Below are positions 44,703-53,231 of a DNA stretch of 64,000 nucleotides, one piece after another. Below the pieces are notes generated by a model. That model was not told the origin of the DNA. It saw nothing but the letters and a program-made list of their open reading frames with translations, and did no database searches. Location: assembly GCF_000300335.1 (NCBI RefSeq), contig NZ_AMRM01000019.1, positions 41,644-105,643 of the forward strand. Reading direction: 5' to 3'. This stretch comes from Nitratireductor pacificus pht-3B. GTDB lineage: Bacteria > Pseudomonadota > Alphaproteobacteria > Rhizobiales > Rhizobiaceae. Each line of letters begins with the position of its first letter. The stretch's first letter is position 1. The position numbers and the translations under genes were made by a program.

Positions 44703-45374
44703 CTATTGCAGATGCAGGCCGGCGTTGTTGTCGCCCTGCGCCAGTGTGATTTCGGTAATGGCGATGAGCGTTTCCGCCCGCGTCTTCAGATCGGGGGCTT
44801 CCAGCAAGGCCTGCTTCTCGGCCGCGCCGTAGGGCACCATCATCGACAGCGCGTTGACGAGGCTAGCGGTCTCCGCCTGGTTGACGCTGTCCCAGTCGGC
44901 TTCCAGATTGTTGGCGTCCAGATAGGCGCGAAACGCCTTGAGCAGCGCCGCCCTGTCGATCCGTTCCTCATCCGTGTCGCTGTGCAGGTCGCTCTCGAAC
45001 GGCGTAATGCGGCACTGACGAAACGGCGTGGAGACGGCCAGTTCCTCCGCCAGTCTGAACCGGCAGATGCCGTTCAGCGTGATCAAATATCGCCCGTCTC
45101 CGGTTTCCGAGACCGAGGCGAGCCGGCCGACGCAACCCACCTGGCACAGCTCCGGCTCGCCATCGCCGCGCCGCGCCCCGTCGAGCCGCGGCTGCACCAT
45201 ACCGATCAGGCGGTGGCCGGAAAGCGCATAATCCGTCATCGCCAGATAGCGCGGCTCGAATATGTTCAGGGGCAGCCTGCCGCCGGGAAGCAGCAACGCG
45301 GCCGCCAGCGGAAAGACCGGTATCACGCTGTCGATGTCGTCCGCGTGCCGATAGGATTGATTGCCTGCCTTCAC
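44703..45374 (-). CDS. LON peptidase substrate-binding domain protein, copy A
   Basis: 223 residues, LON N-terminal (PUA-like) domain only: [30 protein letters not shown] and [10 protein letters not shown], without the AAA+ and protease domains of Lon. Ends [18 protein letters not shown], presumably the original C-terminus. The function of stand-alone LON-domain proteins is not established. The second copy lies directly upstream with about 85-90% identity by eye. Confidence 0.9.
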   Translation of the reverse strand: MKAGNQSYRHADDIDSVIPVFPLAAALLLPGGRLPLNIFEPRYLAMTDYALSGHRLIGMVQPRLDGARRGDGEPELCQVGCVGRLASVSETGDGRYLITLNGICRFRLAEELAVSTPFRQCRITPFESDLHSDTDEERIDRAALLKAFRAYLDANNLEADWDSVNQAETASLVNALSMMVPYGAAEKQALLEAPDLKTRAETLIAITEITLAQGDNNAGLHLQ

Positions 45375-46222
45375 TCAACTTCTCCCGGTATCTTCCCGTT
45401 ATCTGGAGCAGCCCCGCGAATAGGCAATATTCTGCCCATCTCAGGAAAACAAAAGCGATGACAGCCGCCGCCGCGCCGCCAGTGTGATTTCGGTGATAGC
45501 GATGAGCGTTTCCGCCCGCGTCTTAAGGTCGGGCGCTTCCAGCAAGGCCTGCTTCTCGGCGGCCCCGTAGGGCACCATCATCGAAAGCCGGTTGACCAGG
45601 CTGGCCGTCGCCGTCTGGTTGACGCTGTCCCAGTCGGCTTCGAGGTTGTTGGCCTCGTGATAGGCGCGAAACGCCCTGAGCAGGGCCGGCCTGTCGGCCC
45701 GCTCCTCGTCCACGTCGTCGTGGAGATCCCGCTCGAAAGGGGTGACGCGGCACTGCCGGAACGGCGTGGAGACAGTCAGCTCCTCGGCCAGCCTGAACCT
45801 GCAGATGCCGTTCAGCGTGATCAGGTATCGCCCGTCTCCGGTTTCAGAGACCGAGGCGAGCCGGCCGACGCAGCCCACCTGGCACAACTCCGGCTCGCCG
45901 TCGCCACGCCTGCCGCCGTCGAGCCGCGGCTGCACCATGCCGATGAGGCGACGGCCGGAGAGCACGTAGTCGGTCATCGCCAGATAGCGCGGCTCGAGGA
46001 CGGTCAGGGACAGCCGACCGCCGGGGAGCAGCAGGGTAGCCGCCATCGGAAGGACCGGAATCACGCTGTCGATGTCGCCCGCGTGCCGATAGGATTGATT
46101 GCCTGCCTTCACCCAACTTCTCCCGGGATGTTCCCGTTATCCGGAGCAGCCCCGCGAATAGGCAAATAATCGGCCCTGCCTCAGGAGAACAGCAGCGAAG
46201 ACAGGCGCCGCCGCGCCGCAAG
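44750..46222 (-). repeat. Tandem duplication of about 740 bp (thioredoxin gene end + LON gene)
   Basis: Two head-to-tail units of about 738-740 bp. Each runs from the last 14 codons or so of the thioredoxin-TPR gene, through a 66-68-base spacer (both contain CAACTTCTCCCGG and GGAGCAGCCCCGCGAATAGG), to the EITL codons of the LON gene. The junction (near 45480) shares a short GCGCC microhomology between the two parents. The copies have diverged at silent and replacement sites, so the event is not recent. Confidence 0.85.
45441..46112 (-). CDS. LON peptidase substrate-binding domain protein, copy B (hybrid C-terminus)
   Basis: 223 residues, near-identical to copy A until ITEITL, then AARRRLSSLLFS, which is the C-terminus of the thioredoxin-TPR protein encoded just upstream. 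So this gene's end comes from the thioredoxin gene. The frame is open and all LON-domain motifs are intact. Some substitutions (FEPRY to LEPRY, FPLA to LPMA) distinguish it from A. Confidence 0.9.
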   Translation of the reverse strand: MKAGNQSYRHAGDIDSVIPVLPMAATLLLPGGRLSLTVLEPRYLAMTDYVLSGRRLIGMVQPRLDGGRRGDGEPELCQVGCVGRLASVSETGDGRYLITLNGICRFRLAEELTVSTPFRQCRVTPFERDLHDDVDEERADRPALLRAFRAYHEANNLEADWDSVNQTATASLVNRLSMMVPYGAAEKQALLEAPDLKTRAETLIAITEITLAARRRLSSLLFS

Positions 46223-47203
46223 CGTGGCGGGATCGGCCGGTCCCCAGGCCTCGAAGAACTTCAACAGCTGCGCGCGCGCGCCATCCTCCTGCCACGTGCG
46301 GTCGGCGCGCACGATCGACAGCAGGCTTTCCGCCGCCGCGCCACGGTCGCCCTTCGCATTCTGCAACAGTGCCAGGTCGAACCGGGCCTGGTGATCGGCC
46401 GGATCTGCCGCAAGACGGCCTTCGAGAGCCGCACTGTCGCCGAGGCCGGCCACCTGCTCAGCAAGTGCCATCTTCGCCCGGAGGGCGGCCACGGGAGCCG
46501 CATCGGTCTTCTCGGGCGGCACCTGCTCGAGCAAAGCGCTCGCCTGCTCCACCTGGCCCGCCTCGAACATCAGGTCGGCGAAACCGGCCAGCGCTTCGAC
46601 ATTGTCCGGCACGCGCTGCAGGACCGCTGAATAGATCTGCGCAGCCCGCTGCTGGTCGCCGGCCTCCCGCGCTTCGGCGGCGGCGGCGAGCGCCTCCTCG
46701 ATCTCGGCTCCAGGGCCGGCCTTGCCGCCGAGCCGGGCGATGAACTCCTTGACCTGGCTTTCGGGCAGCGCGCCCATGAAGCCGTCCACCGGCTGCCCGT
46801 CCTTGAACGCGAACACGGCGGGGATTGACTGGACGCCGAGCTGCCCGGCGATGGCCGGGTGCTCGTCGATGTTCATCTTGACGAGCTTCACCTTGCCGCC
46901 CGCCTCGCGGACCGCCTTTTCGATGATCGGCGTCAGCTGCTTGCAGGGGCCGCACCAGGGCGCCCAGAAATCGACCAGAACCGGCTGGCGACGCGATTCC
47001 TCGATCACATCCTTCGCGAACGCCGCGGTCGTCGTGTCCTTGATGAGGTCGCCGGCCGGAGCGGGCGGCGCGTCCGCGAGCGTGAAGGCCGGTGTCGCCG
47101 CCGAAGCGGCAGCGCCGGGCGCAGAGAACTCGACATTAGCCGTGTACTGGGAGCCGCCGCCATAGGCCTCGGACTTGTCGTACGGATTGTCGCGGTTGGT
47201 CAT
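46181..47203 (-). CDS. cnoX: Thioredoxin-TPR protein, CnoX/YbbN-like
   Basis: 340 residues. A flexible N-terminus, a thioredoxin domain with active site WCGPC (83-87), then TPR-like helical repeats (AAQIYSAVLQRVPDNVEALAGFADLMFEAGQ, ARFDLALLQNAKGD). CnoX in E. coli is a chaperedoxin working with GroEL; there the CXXC is altered, but alphaproteobacterial members have a full redox motif, as here. Its last codons are duplicated into the next gene. Confidence 0.88.
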   Translation of the reverse strand: MTNRDNPYDKSEAYGGGSQYTANVEFSAPGAAASAATPAFTLADAPPAPAGDLIKDTTTAAFAKDVIEESRRQPVLVDFWAPWCGPCKQLTPIIEKAVREAGGKVKLVKMNIDEHPAIAGQLGVQSIPAVFAFKDGQPVDGFMGALPESQVKEFIARLGGKAGPGAEIEEALAAAAEAREAGDQQRAAQIYSAVLQRVPDNVEALAGFADLMFEAGQVEQASALLEQVPPEKTDAAPVAALRAKMALAEQVAGLGDSAALEGRLAADPADHQARFDLALLQNAKGDRGAAAESLLSIVRADRTWQEDGARAQLLKFFEAWGPADPATLAARRRLSSLLFS

Positions 47204-47282
47204 CTGTGCCCCTTCTTCGATCCCGGGCTCACCACCTCAAGGGCGGCGTCGAGCCTCGCATAATTTGCCCACAATGTGGCGA

Positions 47283-47780
47283 TCACTCGGTGACTTTCAA
47301 GACGAGCGGCTCATGCCGCGTACTCTCCAGGAAACGCAGCAGGTCGTCCCGCCGGATCGATGTCGTCGCCGCATTGGTCAGCGGGTGCGCGTTGATCGTC
47401 TCATTCTCCAGCAAAGCGGCGTCGAGCACCACCGTTACCTGACCGCCAACATCGTTGATCACGCCGAACGCGGTGACCGAGCCCGGAGCCACGCCGAGCA
47501 GTTCCATCAGCTTGTCCGGCTTGCCGAAGGACACGCGGCCGGAGGCGCCGATCTTGTGATGGATCGACTTCAGGTCGACCACGGCATCCTCCTCGACGGT
47601 CACCAGGAAAAACCTGTCCTTCTTGTCCTTCAGGAAAAGATTCTTGGTGTGCCCGCCATCGATCGCACCGCGCAGGGACTGCGAATCGGCAACTGTGAAC
47701 AGCGGCTCATGGCGATGGGTTGCCGTCTCGATGCCGAGGGCCTTGAGGTGGTCGAGCAGTTCTTCCGGTGACTTGGGCAC
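47283..47780 (-). CDS. YbaK/ProX-type aminoacyl-tRNA deacylase (prolyl-tRNA editing domain)
   Basis: 165 residues, the stand-alone INS-like editing domain: KNLFLKDKKDRFFLVTVEEDAVVDLKSIHHKIGASGRVSFGKPDKLMELLGVAPGSVTAFGVIND. This matches ProXp-ala/PrdX, which removes alanine from tRNA-Pro. Alphaproteobacterial ProRS commonly lacks its own editing domain, so such a protein is expected. ATG at 47780. Confidence 0.9.
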   Translation of the reverse strand: MPKSPEELLDHLKALGIETATHRHEPLFTVADSQSLRGAIDGGHTKNLFLKDKKDRFFLVTVEEDAVVDLKSIHHKIGASGRVSFGKPDKLMELLGVAPGSVTAFGVINDVGGQVTVVLDAALLENETINAHPLTNAATTSIRRDDLLRFLESTRHEPLVLKVTE

Positions 47781-47924
47781 GGTCGTTCAGCCTTCTTCTG
47801 TCCGGTCGCGACAGGCTGTACGCGCCAGTCGCGTCCCACGGCAATCCCGCAGGGCGCGAATGCGGCGTTTCCCACAGCCGAGACCCTCTGCCGAAAAAGC
47901 ATTTTTGCCGCAGGCGATTTCCTG

Positions 47925-47953
47925 TTGCAATTGCCGCCGAGTTGAGACTATAA
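47925..47953 (+). promoter_or_regulatory. Putative tRNA-Gly promoter
   Basis: TTGCAA (47925-47930), 17 bases, CTATAA (47948-47953), about 26 bases before the mature tRNA 5' end. Matches the alphaproteobacterial -10 form CTATAA well; the -35 is moderate. Confidence 0.5.
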
Positions 47954-47979
47954 GCGCGCCGTCGGAAACGACATCGCGA

Positions 47980-48054
47980 GCGGGCGTAGCTCAGGGGTAG
48001 AGCACAACCTTGCCAAGGTTGGGGTCGTGAGTTCGAATCTCATCGCCCGCTCCA
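47980..48054 (+). tRNA. tRNA-Gly (GCC)
   Basis: Acceptor stem GCGGGCG (47980-47986) pairs with CGCCCGC (48044-48050), D arm TAGCTCAGGGGTAGAGC, anticodon stem CAACC/GGTTG with loop TTGCCAA and anticodon GCC at 48012-48014, T arm with GTTCGAATC, discriminator T and an encoded CCA (48052-48054). Cloverleaf complete; reads GGC/GGU glycine codons. Confidence 0.97.
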
Positions 48055-48083
48055 GTTTTACTGAAAAGTCGAATGCACAGCAG

Positions 48084-48104
48084 GCGCCCTTCGGGGCGCT
48101 TTCT
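48084..48104 (+). terminator. Terminator after tRNA-Gly
   Basis: GCGCCC-TTCG-GGGCGC (48084-48099) followed by TTTCT. A stable stem with UUCG tetraloop, 30 bases after the tRNA. The rest of the gap to bioB (48105-48261) shows nothing else. Confidence 0.75.
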
Positions 48105-48261
48105 GCTTGCGCGCCCTTCATCATCGATCGTCGGAAGAACGCAAGCGCTCTCGGGGACGCTGGCGCGAGGTCGATTCGGCGCCCCGGGTGCCCTGCCCCT
48201 TCGATGCAGCCAAGATGGGCCACATCGGTTCCAGGCGGCAGTACTGCCCAGGATCACCTCG

Positions 48262-49239
48262 TCACTCGGCCGCCTGGGACATCCCCTGCTCCCGCGCCGG
48301 CGCAAAGCGCATGCCCAGTCGCTCGACCAGGGACTGATCCTGCCATGCGGCCGGATTGCCCGTGGTCAGCAGCACGTCTCCGACGAATATGGAGTTCGCT
48401 CCCGCAAGGAAGCAGAGCGCCTGAAGCTCCTCGCTCATGCCGGTCCGGCCGGCCGACAGGCGCACGACGCTTTGCGGCATCAGGATCCGCGCCAGCGCCA
48501 CCGTCCTCGCGAGCGCGAACGGGTCGATGGGCTTCGCCCGCTTCTGGACCGGCGTGTTGCCGATCTCGTTCCACATGTTGATGGGCACACTGTCGGGATG
48601 GCTGGGCAGCGTCGCCAGCGTCACCAGCATGGAGATCCGGTCTTCGACCTCCTCGCCCATTCCGAGGATGCCGCCGCAGCAGACCCTGATCCCGCCCTGG
48701 CGCACGCGCTCGACGGTTTCGAGACGATCATCCATCGTCCGCGTGGTGGCGATTTCCCGGTAGTATTCGGGCGACGTGTCGATGTTGTGGTTGTAGAAGT
48801 CAAGACCGGCCGCCTTGAGGCGGCCGACCTGTTCCGGGGAAAGCATGCCGAGCGTCATGCAGGTTTCCAGCCCCATTTCCCGGACGCCCTTCACCATGGC
48901 GCAGAGCTTGTCCATGTCGCGGTCCTTCGGGCTTCGCCAGGCCGCCCCCATGCAGAACCGCTGGGCGCCGGCCGCCTTGGCCCGCCGCGCCGCCTGCAGG
49001 ACCTCGTCGAGCTCCATCAGCTTGGTCGCCTTCACCCCCGTGTCGTGATGAACGCTTTGCGAACAGTAGCCGCAATCCTCCGGGCAGCCACCGGTCTTGA
49101 TGGAGAGCAGGCTCGCCGTCTCGATGACGGTCGGGTCGAAGTTGCGGCGGTGGACCTCCTGCGCGCGGTGGATGATGTCGGGAAAGGGAAGCGCGTGGAT
49201 GGCGCGCGCCTCCTGAACGGTCCAGTCGGTGCGGATCAT
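48262..49239 (-). CDS. bioB: Biotin synthase
   Basis: 325 residues, radical-SAM enzyme that inserts sulfur into dethiobiotin. The cluster motif C52-x3-C56-x2-C59 ([13 protein letters not shown]), plus [20 protein letters not shown] and RLSAGRTGM motifs are intact. Start at the ATG ending 49239, which overlaps the bioY stop (ATGA). Part of the bioR-bioY-bioB line under BioR boxes; no bioFDA genes are in the window, so de novo synthesis may depend on other loci. Confidence 0.95.
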   Translation of the reverse strand: MIRTDWTVQEARAIHALPFPDIIHRAQEVHRRNFDPTVIETASLLSIKTGGCPEDCGYCSQSVHHDTGVKATKLMELDEVLQAARRAKAAGAQRFCMGAAWRSPKDRDMDKLCAMVKGVREMGLETCMTLGMLSPEQVGRLKAAGLDFYNHNIDTSPEYYREIATTRTMDDRLETVERVRQGGIRVCCGGILGMGEEVEDRISMLVTLATLPSHPDSVPINMWNEIGNTPVQKRAKPIDPFALARTVALARILMPQSVVRLSAGRTGMSEELQALCFLAGANSIFVGDVLLTTGNPAAWQDQSLVERLGMRFAPAREQGMSQAAE

Positions 49240-49796
49240 CGGGCGGCCCCGCTCCGCAGGCTGCGCCAGCCGCAGATCATGGCGACGCCGAGCCCGATCT
49301 TGAGGAGATCGCCCGGCACGAAGGGGGCCATGCCGGTGGCGATCAGCGCCTCCGCCGGAACGAACCCCGCAAGCCATGCAAGCCCCGCTGCGTAGACGAC
49401 GGCCAGGCCCGCCAGCATCGCCGCCGCGATCCGCAGCGCTCCCCCGCCCGCGGCCAGGAAGCCGGTCAGCCAGCTCGCCACCAGATAGCCCGCCAGATAG
49501 CCGCCGGTCGGTCCGAGCGCGTAGGCCATTCCGATGCCGCGCTCCGGCGAACCGGCAAAGACCGGCATGCCCGCAAGGCCTGCGCCGAGATAGGCCGCCA
49601 TCGCTGCCAGGCCGAGCCGCGACCCCAGCGCAACCGACAGCGTCAGGACCGCCAATGTATGCAGCGTCATGGGAACGGGCCAGAACGGAATCTGGACCTT
49701 GGCGCTGGCGGCGATCAGGGCCGCGGCCCCGACGACGAGGCCGCAATTCCTGACCAGGCTGGATGGAAAGCGATGGGTGGTCGCCAGTTCTTGCAT
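49236..49796 (-). CDS. bioY: Biotin transporter S component BioY
   Basis: 186 residues, six TM helices. [63 protein letters not shown] and [16 protein letters not shown] are BioY signatures. It takes up biotin, alone or with energy-coupling BioMN (not in this window). Preceded by a promoter overlapped by a BioR box. Confidence 0.95.
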   Translation of the reverse strand: MQELATTHRFPSSLVRNCGLVVGAAALIAASAKVQIPFWPVPMTLHTLAVLTLSVALGSRLGLAAMAAYLGAGLAGMPVFAGSPERGIGMAYALGPTGGYLAGYLVASWLTGFLAAGGGALRIAAAMLAGLAVVYAAGLAWLAGFVPAEALIATGMAPFVPGDLLKIGLGVAMICGWRSLRSGAAR

Positions 49797-49820
49797 CGGA
49801 AAATCTCCTGCTGTTGGATT

Positions 49821-49872
49821 TAATCTATAACAGCAAGGCTAGATCATTCAACGCAATAGAGATTATAGATAA
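49821..49872 (-). promoter_or_regulatory. BioR boxes and bioYB promoter
   Basis: TTATAGATAA (49863-49872) is an exact BioR consensus box. A second, TTATAGATTA on the minus strand (49830-49821), has one mismatch. Between them the minus strand has TTGAAT (49851-49846), 16 bases, TATAGA (49829-49824), so the second box covers the -10 element. This predicts repression of bioYB by BioR when biotin is plentiful. Confidence 0.85.
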
Positions 49873-50538
49873 TCAATCGAGAAGCTTTTCCGCGACCTCG
49901 ATCTCGACGCTCTGGCGCGCGCCGCCGCGACGGCCCATCCACCCCACATGCCGGGCAAGCACGTCGCACGCGGCATCCACCTGCCCGCGCCGTAGAGCGG
50001 CAAGGATGGCGCGATGGTCATGGTCCGTGCGCGCCTCCCAGTCGGAGCGCCACGCCGCGAAGAGAAACCGCGCGCTGGCAAGGTGAAGATCGTCTATGGC
50101 GGCCAGCAGGCGCGGCATGCCGCACGGCTCGAGCAGCATCCGGTGAAAGGCGCGGTTCGCTTCTTCCCATTCGCCCACGTCCCGGGCTTTTTCGGCCCGT
50201 TCGGTGGCACGCTCGGCCTCCCTGAGAAGTGTGGCGGTGACATGCGGCGCGGCATGCCTAAGCGCAAGCGCCTCCAGCGATGCCCGCATCTCGGCCACCT
50301 CGCGAAGCTCCGCCACGTCGAAGGACGTCACCCGGACGCCCTTGTGAGGCTCGCTGAACGCCAGCCCCCTGGCCTCAAGCCGGCGGAACGCCTCCCGGAC
50401 GGGCACGTGGCTCGCGCCGAACTCCTCGGCAATGCGGTCCTGCCGCAGGCGCGCTCCGGGTTGCAGGCGACCCGACACGATGCGTCCGGTCAGCGCGGTT
50501 TCGATCTTCTTGGCGAGGGTTTCGTCGGATGCGCTCAT
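49873..50538 (-). CDS. bioR: Biotin regulator BioR (GntR family)
   Basis: 221 residues. GntR winged helix (PGARLRQDRIAEEFGASHVPVREAFRRLEARGLA) and FCD C-terminal domain (MRASLEALALRHAAPHV, NRAFHRMLLEPCGMPRL). The adjacent BioR boxes, bioY and bioB identify it as BioR, the alphaproteobacterial replacement for BirA-type repression. A box-like TCATAGATAG sits four bases upstream of the start, implying autoregulation. Confidence 0.92.
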   Translation of the reverse strand: MSASDETLAKKIETALTGRIVSGRLQPGARLRQDRIAEEFGASHVPVREAFRRLEARGLAFSEPHKGVRVTSFDVAELREVAEMRASLEALALRHAAPHVTATLLREAERATERAEKARDVGEWEEANRAFHRMLLEPCGMPRLLAAIDDLHLASARFLFAAWRSDWEARTDHDHRAILAALRRGQVDAACDVLARHVGWMGRRGGARQSVEIEVAEKLLD

Positions 50539-50541
50539 GGA

Positions 50542-50551
50542 TCATAGATAG
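50542..50551 (-). promoter_or_regulatory. Candidate BioR box before bioR
   Basis: TCATAGATAG matches the BioR consensus TTATAGATAA at 8 of 10 positions and lies immediately before the bioR start codon. The rest of the gap to the TPP riboswitch (50552-50811) shows nothing clear. Confidence 0.55.
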
Positions 50552-50811
50552 TCCGGCGGGTGATGCCCGGCAAGCGTGACGGCATCTCGTCAGGAAAACG
50601 ACTTCCCGGCGCCCCGGATCCGCTCACCGCGCCGAGTGCCCGATAGCCGCATGCGTACAGTCCGGGCGCCGGTCCCGAAGCGTGCGGGGAGCTTCCGCCT
50701 GCCTTCCGATCCGCGTGACCGGAGGGACGGTAGGGCAGCGGACCTGGATCTTTCCGCACCCGAACGCCTTGGCTCTGGTGACAAGGCGGGCCGGTGCGTT
50801 TATTGAAGACA

Positions 50812-50912
50812 GCACCAAGGGGAGTCCCGACAAGGGGCTGAGATACCGCTGGCACTTCGCGCGCGGTGACCCTTCGAACCTGATCCGGATCATGCCGGCG
50901 AAGGGATGGGAA
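50812..50912 (+). ncRNA. TPP riboswitch (thi box)
   Basis: Conserved segments in order: AAGGGGAGTCCC (50818-50828), GGGGCTGAGATACC (50834-50847), GGTGACCC (50865-50872), GAACCTGATCCGGATCATG (50876-50894, thi box core) and GCGAAGGGA (50898-50906). Thiamin pyrophosphate binding would reduce expression of the tenA-tenA-thiD genes. The first ORF starts 88 bases later. Confidence 0.95.
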
Positions 50913-51000
50913 CGGAAACCTGCCTTTTGCCGGCCTCTTTGCGAGGCCGTACCATGACAGAAGACATCGGTCTCGCAGCCAGCCACGAAAGGGCAGCGTC

Positions 51001-51648
51001 ATGACCGAACGTTTCACCGAAACACTGAAGAACGCCAGCGAGCCGACGTGGAGCGCCGCCGTCGGACACCGCTTCGTCCGCGAGCTTCACGAAGGCAGCG
51101 TTTCCGACAGGGTCATGGCCGCCTATCTGGTCCAGGACCATCGTTTTCTCGACAGTTTCCTGACCCTGCTCGGCGCCGCGATCGCGACGGCCGACACCTT
51201 CGAGGCCCGGCTGCGCTTCGGCCGGTTCGCGGGAATGGTCTCCGGCGAGGAGAACACATACTTCCTGCGCGCCTTCGATGCGCTGGGCGTCACGGAGGAA
51301 GCCAGGGCGGCGATCTCCGACACGAAGCCGACCGAAGGCTTCAAGGCGATCATGCGCCAAGCCGCGGAAACGCGCTCCTACCCGGCCGTGCTCGCCGTCC
51401 TCAACGTGGTCGAATGGCTCTACCTCGACTGGGCCGCCCGGGCGCCGCAGCCGCTCCCCGGGAACTTCGTCCATGCGGAATGGATCACGCTGCACGACAA
51501 TCCGTTCTTCCGCGATTTCGTTGCCTTCCTGCGCGAGGAACTGGACCGGGTCGGGCCGTCCGAGGAAAAGACATGCACGGATTTCTTCCTGCGAACCGTG
51601 ACGCTGGAACGCGATTTCTTCGATTCCGCGTTCGAGATCGGGGAGTAG
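51001..51648 (+). CDS. TenA-family protein without the catalytic cysteine (TenA_E-like)
   Basis: 215 residues, TenA/thiaminase II fold: AAYLVQDHRFLDSFLTLLGAAI and VVEWLYLDWA. The active-site Cys of classical TenA (C135 in B. subtilis) is replaced; the corresponding segment reads AVLNVVEWLYLDW. TenA_E-type proteins of this kind are known in thiamin salvage, with a formylaminopyrimidine or related substrate proposed. Controlled by the TPP riboswitch; 4 bases before the second tenA. Confidence 0.85.
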   Translation: MTERFTETLKNASEPTWSAAVGHRFVRELHEGSVSDRVMAAYLVQDHRFLDSFLTLLGAAIATADTFEARLRFGRFAGMVSGEENTYFLRAFDALGVTEEARAAISDTKPTEGFKAIMRQAAETRSYPAVLAVLNVVEWLYLDWAARAPQPLPGNFVHAEWITLHDNPFFRDFVAFLREELDRVGPSEEKTCTDFFLRTVTLERDFFDSAFEIGE

Positions 51649-51652
51649 GCCC

Positions 51653-52327
51653 GTGGACATCTTCGATCGCCTCAGGCACGCCGCCGCTTCCGACTGGGAA
51701 AGCTACGTGGATCATGCCTTCGTCCGGCAACTGGGCGACGGCACGCTGCCGCAGCCGGCCTTCCGCGCCTATCTGGTGCAGGACTATCTGTTCCTGATTC
51801 AGTTTGCGCGCGCCTGGGCGCTGGCGGCGTACAAGAGCCGCACCGTCGCCGATATCCGCGCTGCGCAGGATGGGCTGGCCGGCATTCTCCAGGAAACCGA
51901 GTTGCATGTGGAACTGTGCGGGCGGTGGGGCATCTCGCGCGATGCCCTCGAAGCCACGCCGGAACATCAGGCGACCGTCGCCTACACGCGCTTCGTTCTC
52001 GATTGCGGCGCCGCGGGAGACCTGCTCGACCTGCAGGTCGCACTGGCGCCCTGCGTGATCGGCTATGCGGAGATCGGCAGCCGGCTGGCGCCTGACGGCG
52101 TCGATGCCCTCGGCGACCACCCCTATCGCGAATGGATCGGCGAATATGCGGGGGAAGCCTATCAGGGTGTCGCCACCGGCGCGCGCAGGCAGCTCGACCA
52201 GCTCGCGGCCAGGGGAATGACCGAAATCCGCTTTCAGGAACTGGCCCGGACGTTCGCGATGGCCAGCCGGCTCGAGGCGGATTTCTGGCAGATGGGGCTG
52301 GACGCCCCCGGAGGCGCGGCATCATGA
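51653..52327 (+). CDS. tenA: Aminopyrimidine aminohydrolase / thiaminase II TenA (Cys-type)
   Basis: 224 residues with GTG start. Catalytic C134 in LAPCVIGYAEIG corresponds to C135 of B. subtilis TenA; AYLVQDYLFLIQFARAWALA and substrate-site Tyr/Glu residues (GEYAGEAYQ, ASRLEADFW) are present. It hydrolyses 4-amino-5-aminomethyl-2-methylpyrimidine to HMP, recycling degraded thiamin. Overlaps thiD by 4 bases. Confidence 0.92.
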   Translation: MDIFDRLRHAAASDWESYVDHAFVRQLGDGTLPQPAFRAYLVQDYLFLIQFARAWALAAYKSRTVADIRAAQDGLAGILQETELHVELCGRWGISRDALEATPEHQATVAYTRFVLDCGAAGDLLDLQVALAPCVIGYAEIGSRLAPDGVDALGDHPYREWIGEYAGEAYQGVATGARRQLDQLAARGMTEIRFQELARTFAMASRLEADFWQMGLDAPGGAAS

Positions 52328-53124
52328 TTCACAACGTCCTGAGCATAGCCGGAACCGACCCGACGGGCGGCGCCGGCATTCACGCGGACATCAAGACGTT
52401 CTCGGCCCTGGGCACCTATGCGATGGCGGCCATCACAGCCGTCGTCGCCCAGAACACGCAAGGCGTGCGTTCCTTCGTGGCGCTCGATCCCGCCTTCGTC
52501 GGCGACCAGATCGACGCCGTCTTCGAGGACGTGCGCGTCGACGCGGTCAAGATCGGCATGGTGGCGAATGCGGCGATCGCGGAAGTCATAGCCGAACGCC
52601 TCGACCGCCATCGCGCCGCCAATGTCGTGCTCGATCCGGTCATGGTCGCCAAGAGCGGAGACCATCTCCTGAAGCCGGATGCGGTCGCGGCCATTCGCGA
52701 TCTGCTGGTGCCGCGATCCACGGTCATCACGCCGAACCTGCCCGAGGCGGCCGTGCTGCTGAAGGCGGAGAACCGCTGGAGCCTGGAGGAGATGCGTCGT
52801 CGCGTCGTCGATCTGCACACGCTCGGTCCGCAATGGGTCGTGCTAAAGGGCGGCCATCTGCCGGAATCGCCGCAGAGCATCGACATCCTGCACGGCGCGA
52901 CGGGCACGACCGAACTGGCGGCGGCGCGCGTGAACACGCGCAATCTCCACGGAACGGGCTGCACGCTTTCCGCCGCCATAGCGGCGCTTCTGCCGGCGGG
53001 CAGCGTCGAGGAGAGCGTTCGTTCAGCCAAGACCTATCTGCACGGTGCCCTCGTCTCGAGCCGTGAGCTCAGTGTCGGAAAAGGGCATGGTCCGCTGCAC
53101 CACTTCTATCGCGACAGGCAGTGA
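52324..53124 (+). CDS. thiD: Hydroxymethylpyrimidine/phosphomethylpyrimidine kinase
   Basis: 266 residues, ribokinase-fold kinase. SIAGTDPTGGAGIHADIKTF at the N-terminus, DPVMVAKSGDHLL, TPNLPEAAVLL and HGTGCTLSAAIAALLPAG (anion hole and catalytic base region). It phosphorylates HMP twice for thiamin synthesis and takes the HMP released by TenA. ATG at 52324. Confidence 0.94.
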   Translation: MIHNVLSIAGTDPTGGAGIHADIKTFSALGTYAMAAITAVVAQNTQGVRSFVALDPAFVGDQIDAVFEDVRVDAVKIGMVANAAIAEVIAERLDRHRAANVVLDPVMVAKSGDHLLKPDAVAAIRDLLVPRSTVITPNLPEAAVLLKAENRWSLEEMRRRVVDLHTLGPQWVVLKGGHLPESPQSIDILHGATGTTELAAARVNTRNLHGTGCTLSAAIAALLPAGSVEESVRSAKTYLHGALVSSRELSVGKGHGPLHHFYRDRQ

Positions 53125-53231
53125 AGCCGTGCGATCGCACCAGTACGACAGGTCTTTGCGGTTTCAGGGGGAACGGAGGAAGCCGGCGCGGGAACGATGG
53201 TTCCCGCGCTCCGGACCGGCCGATCCCGGCT

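Noticed and set aside
44703..46112. LON-domain genes as fragments of Lon protease
   Set aside because: Both are full-length stand-alone LON-domain proteins of about 223 residues with no trace of the AAA+ or protease domains beside them.
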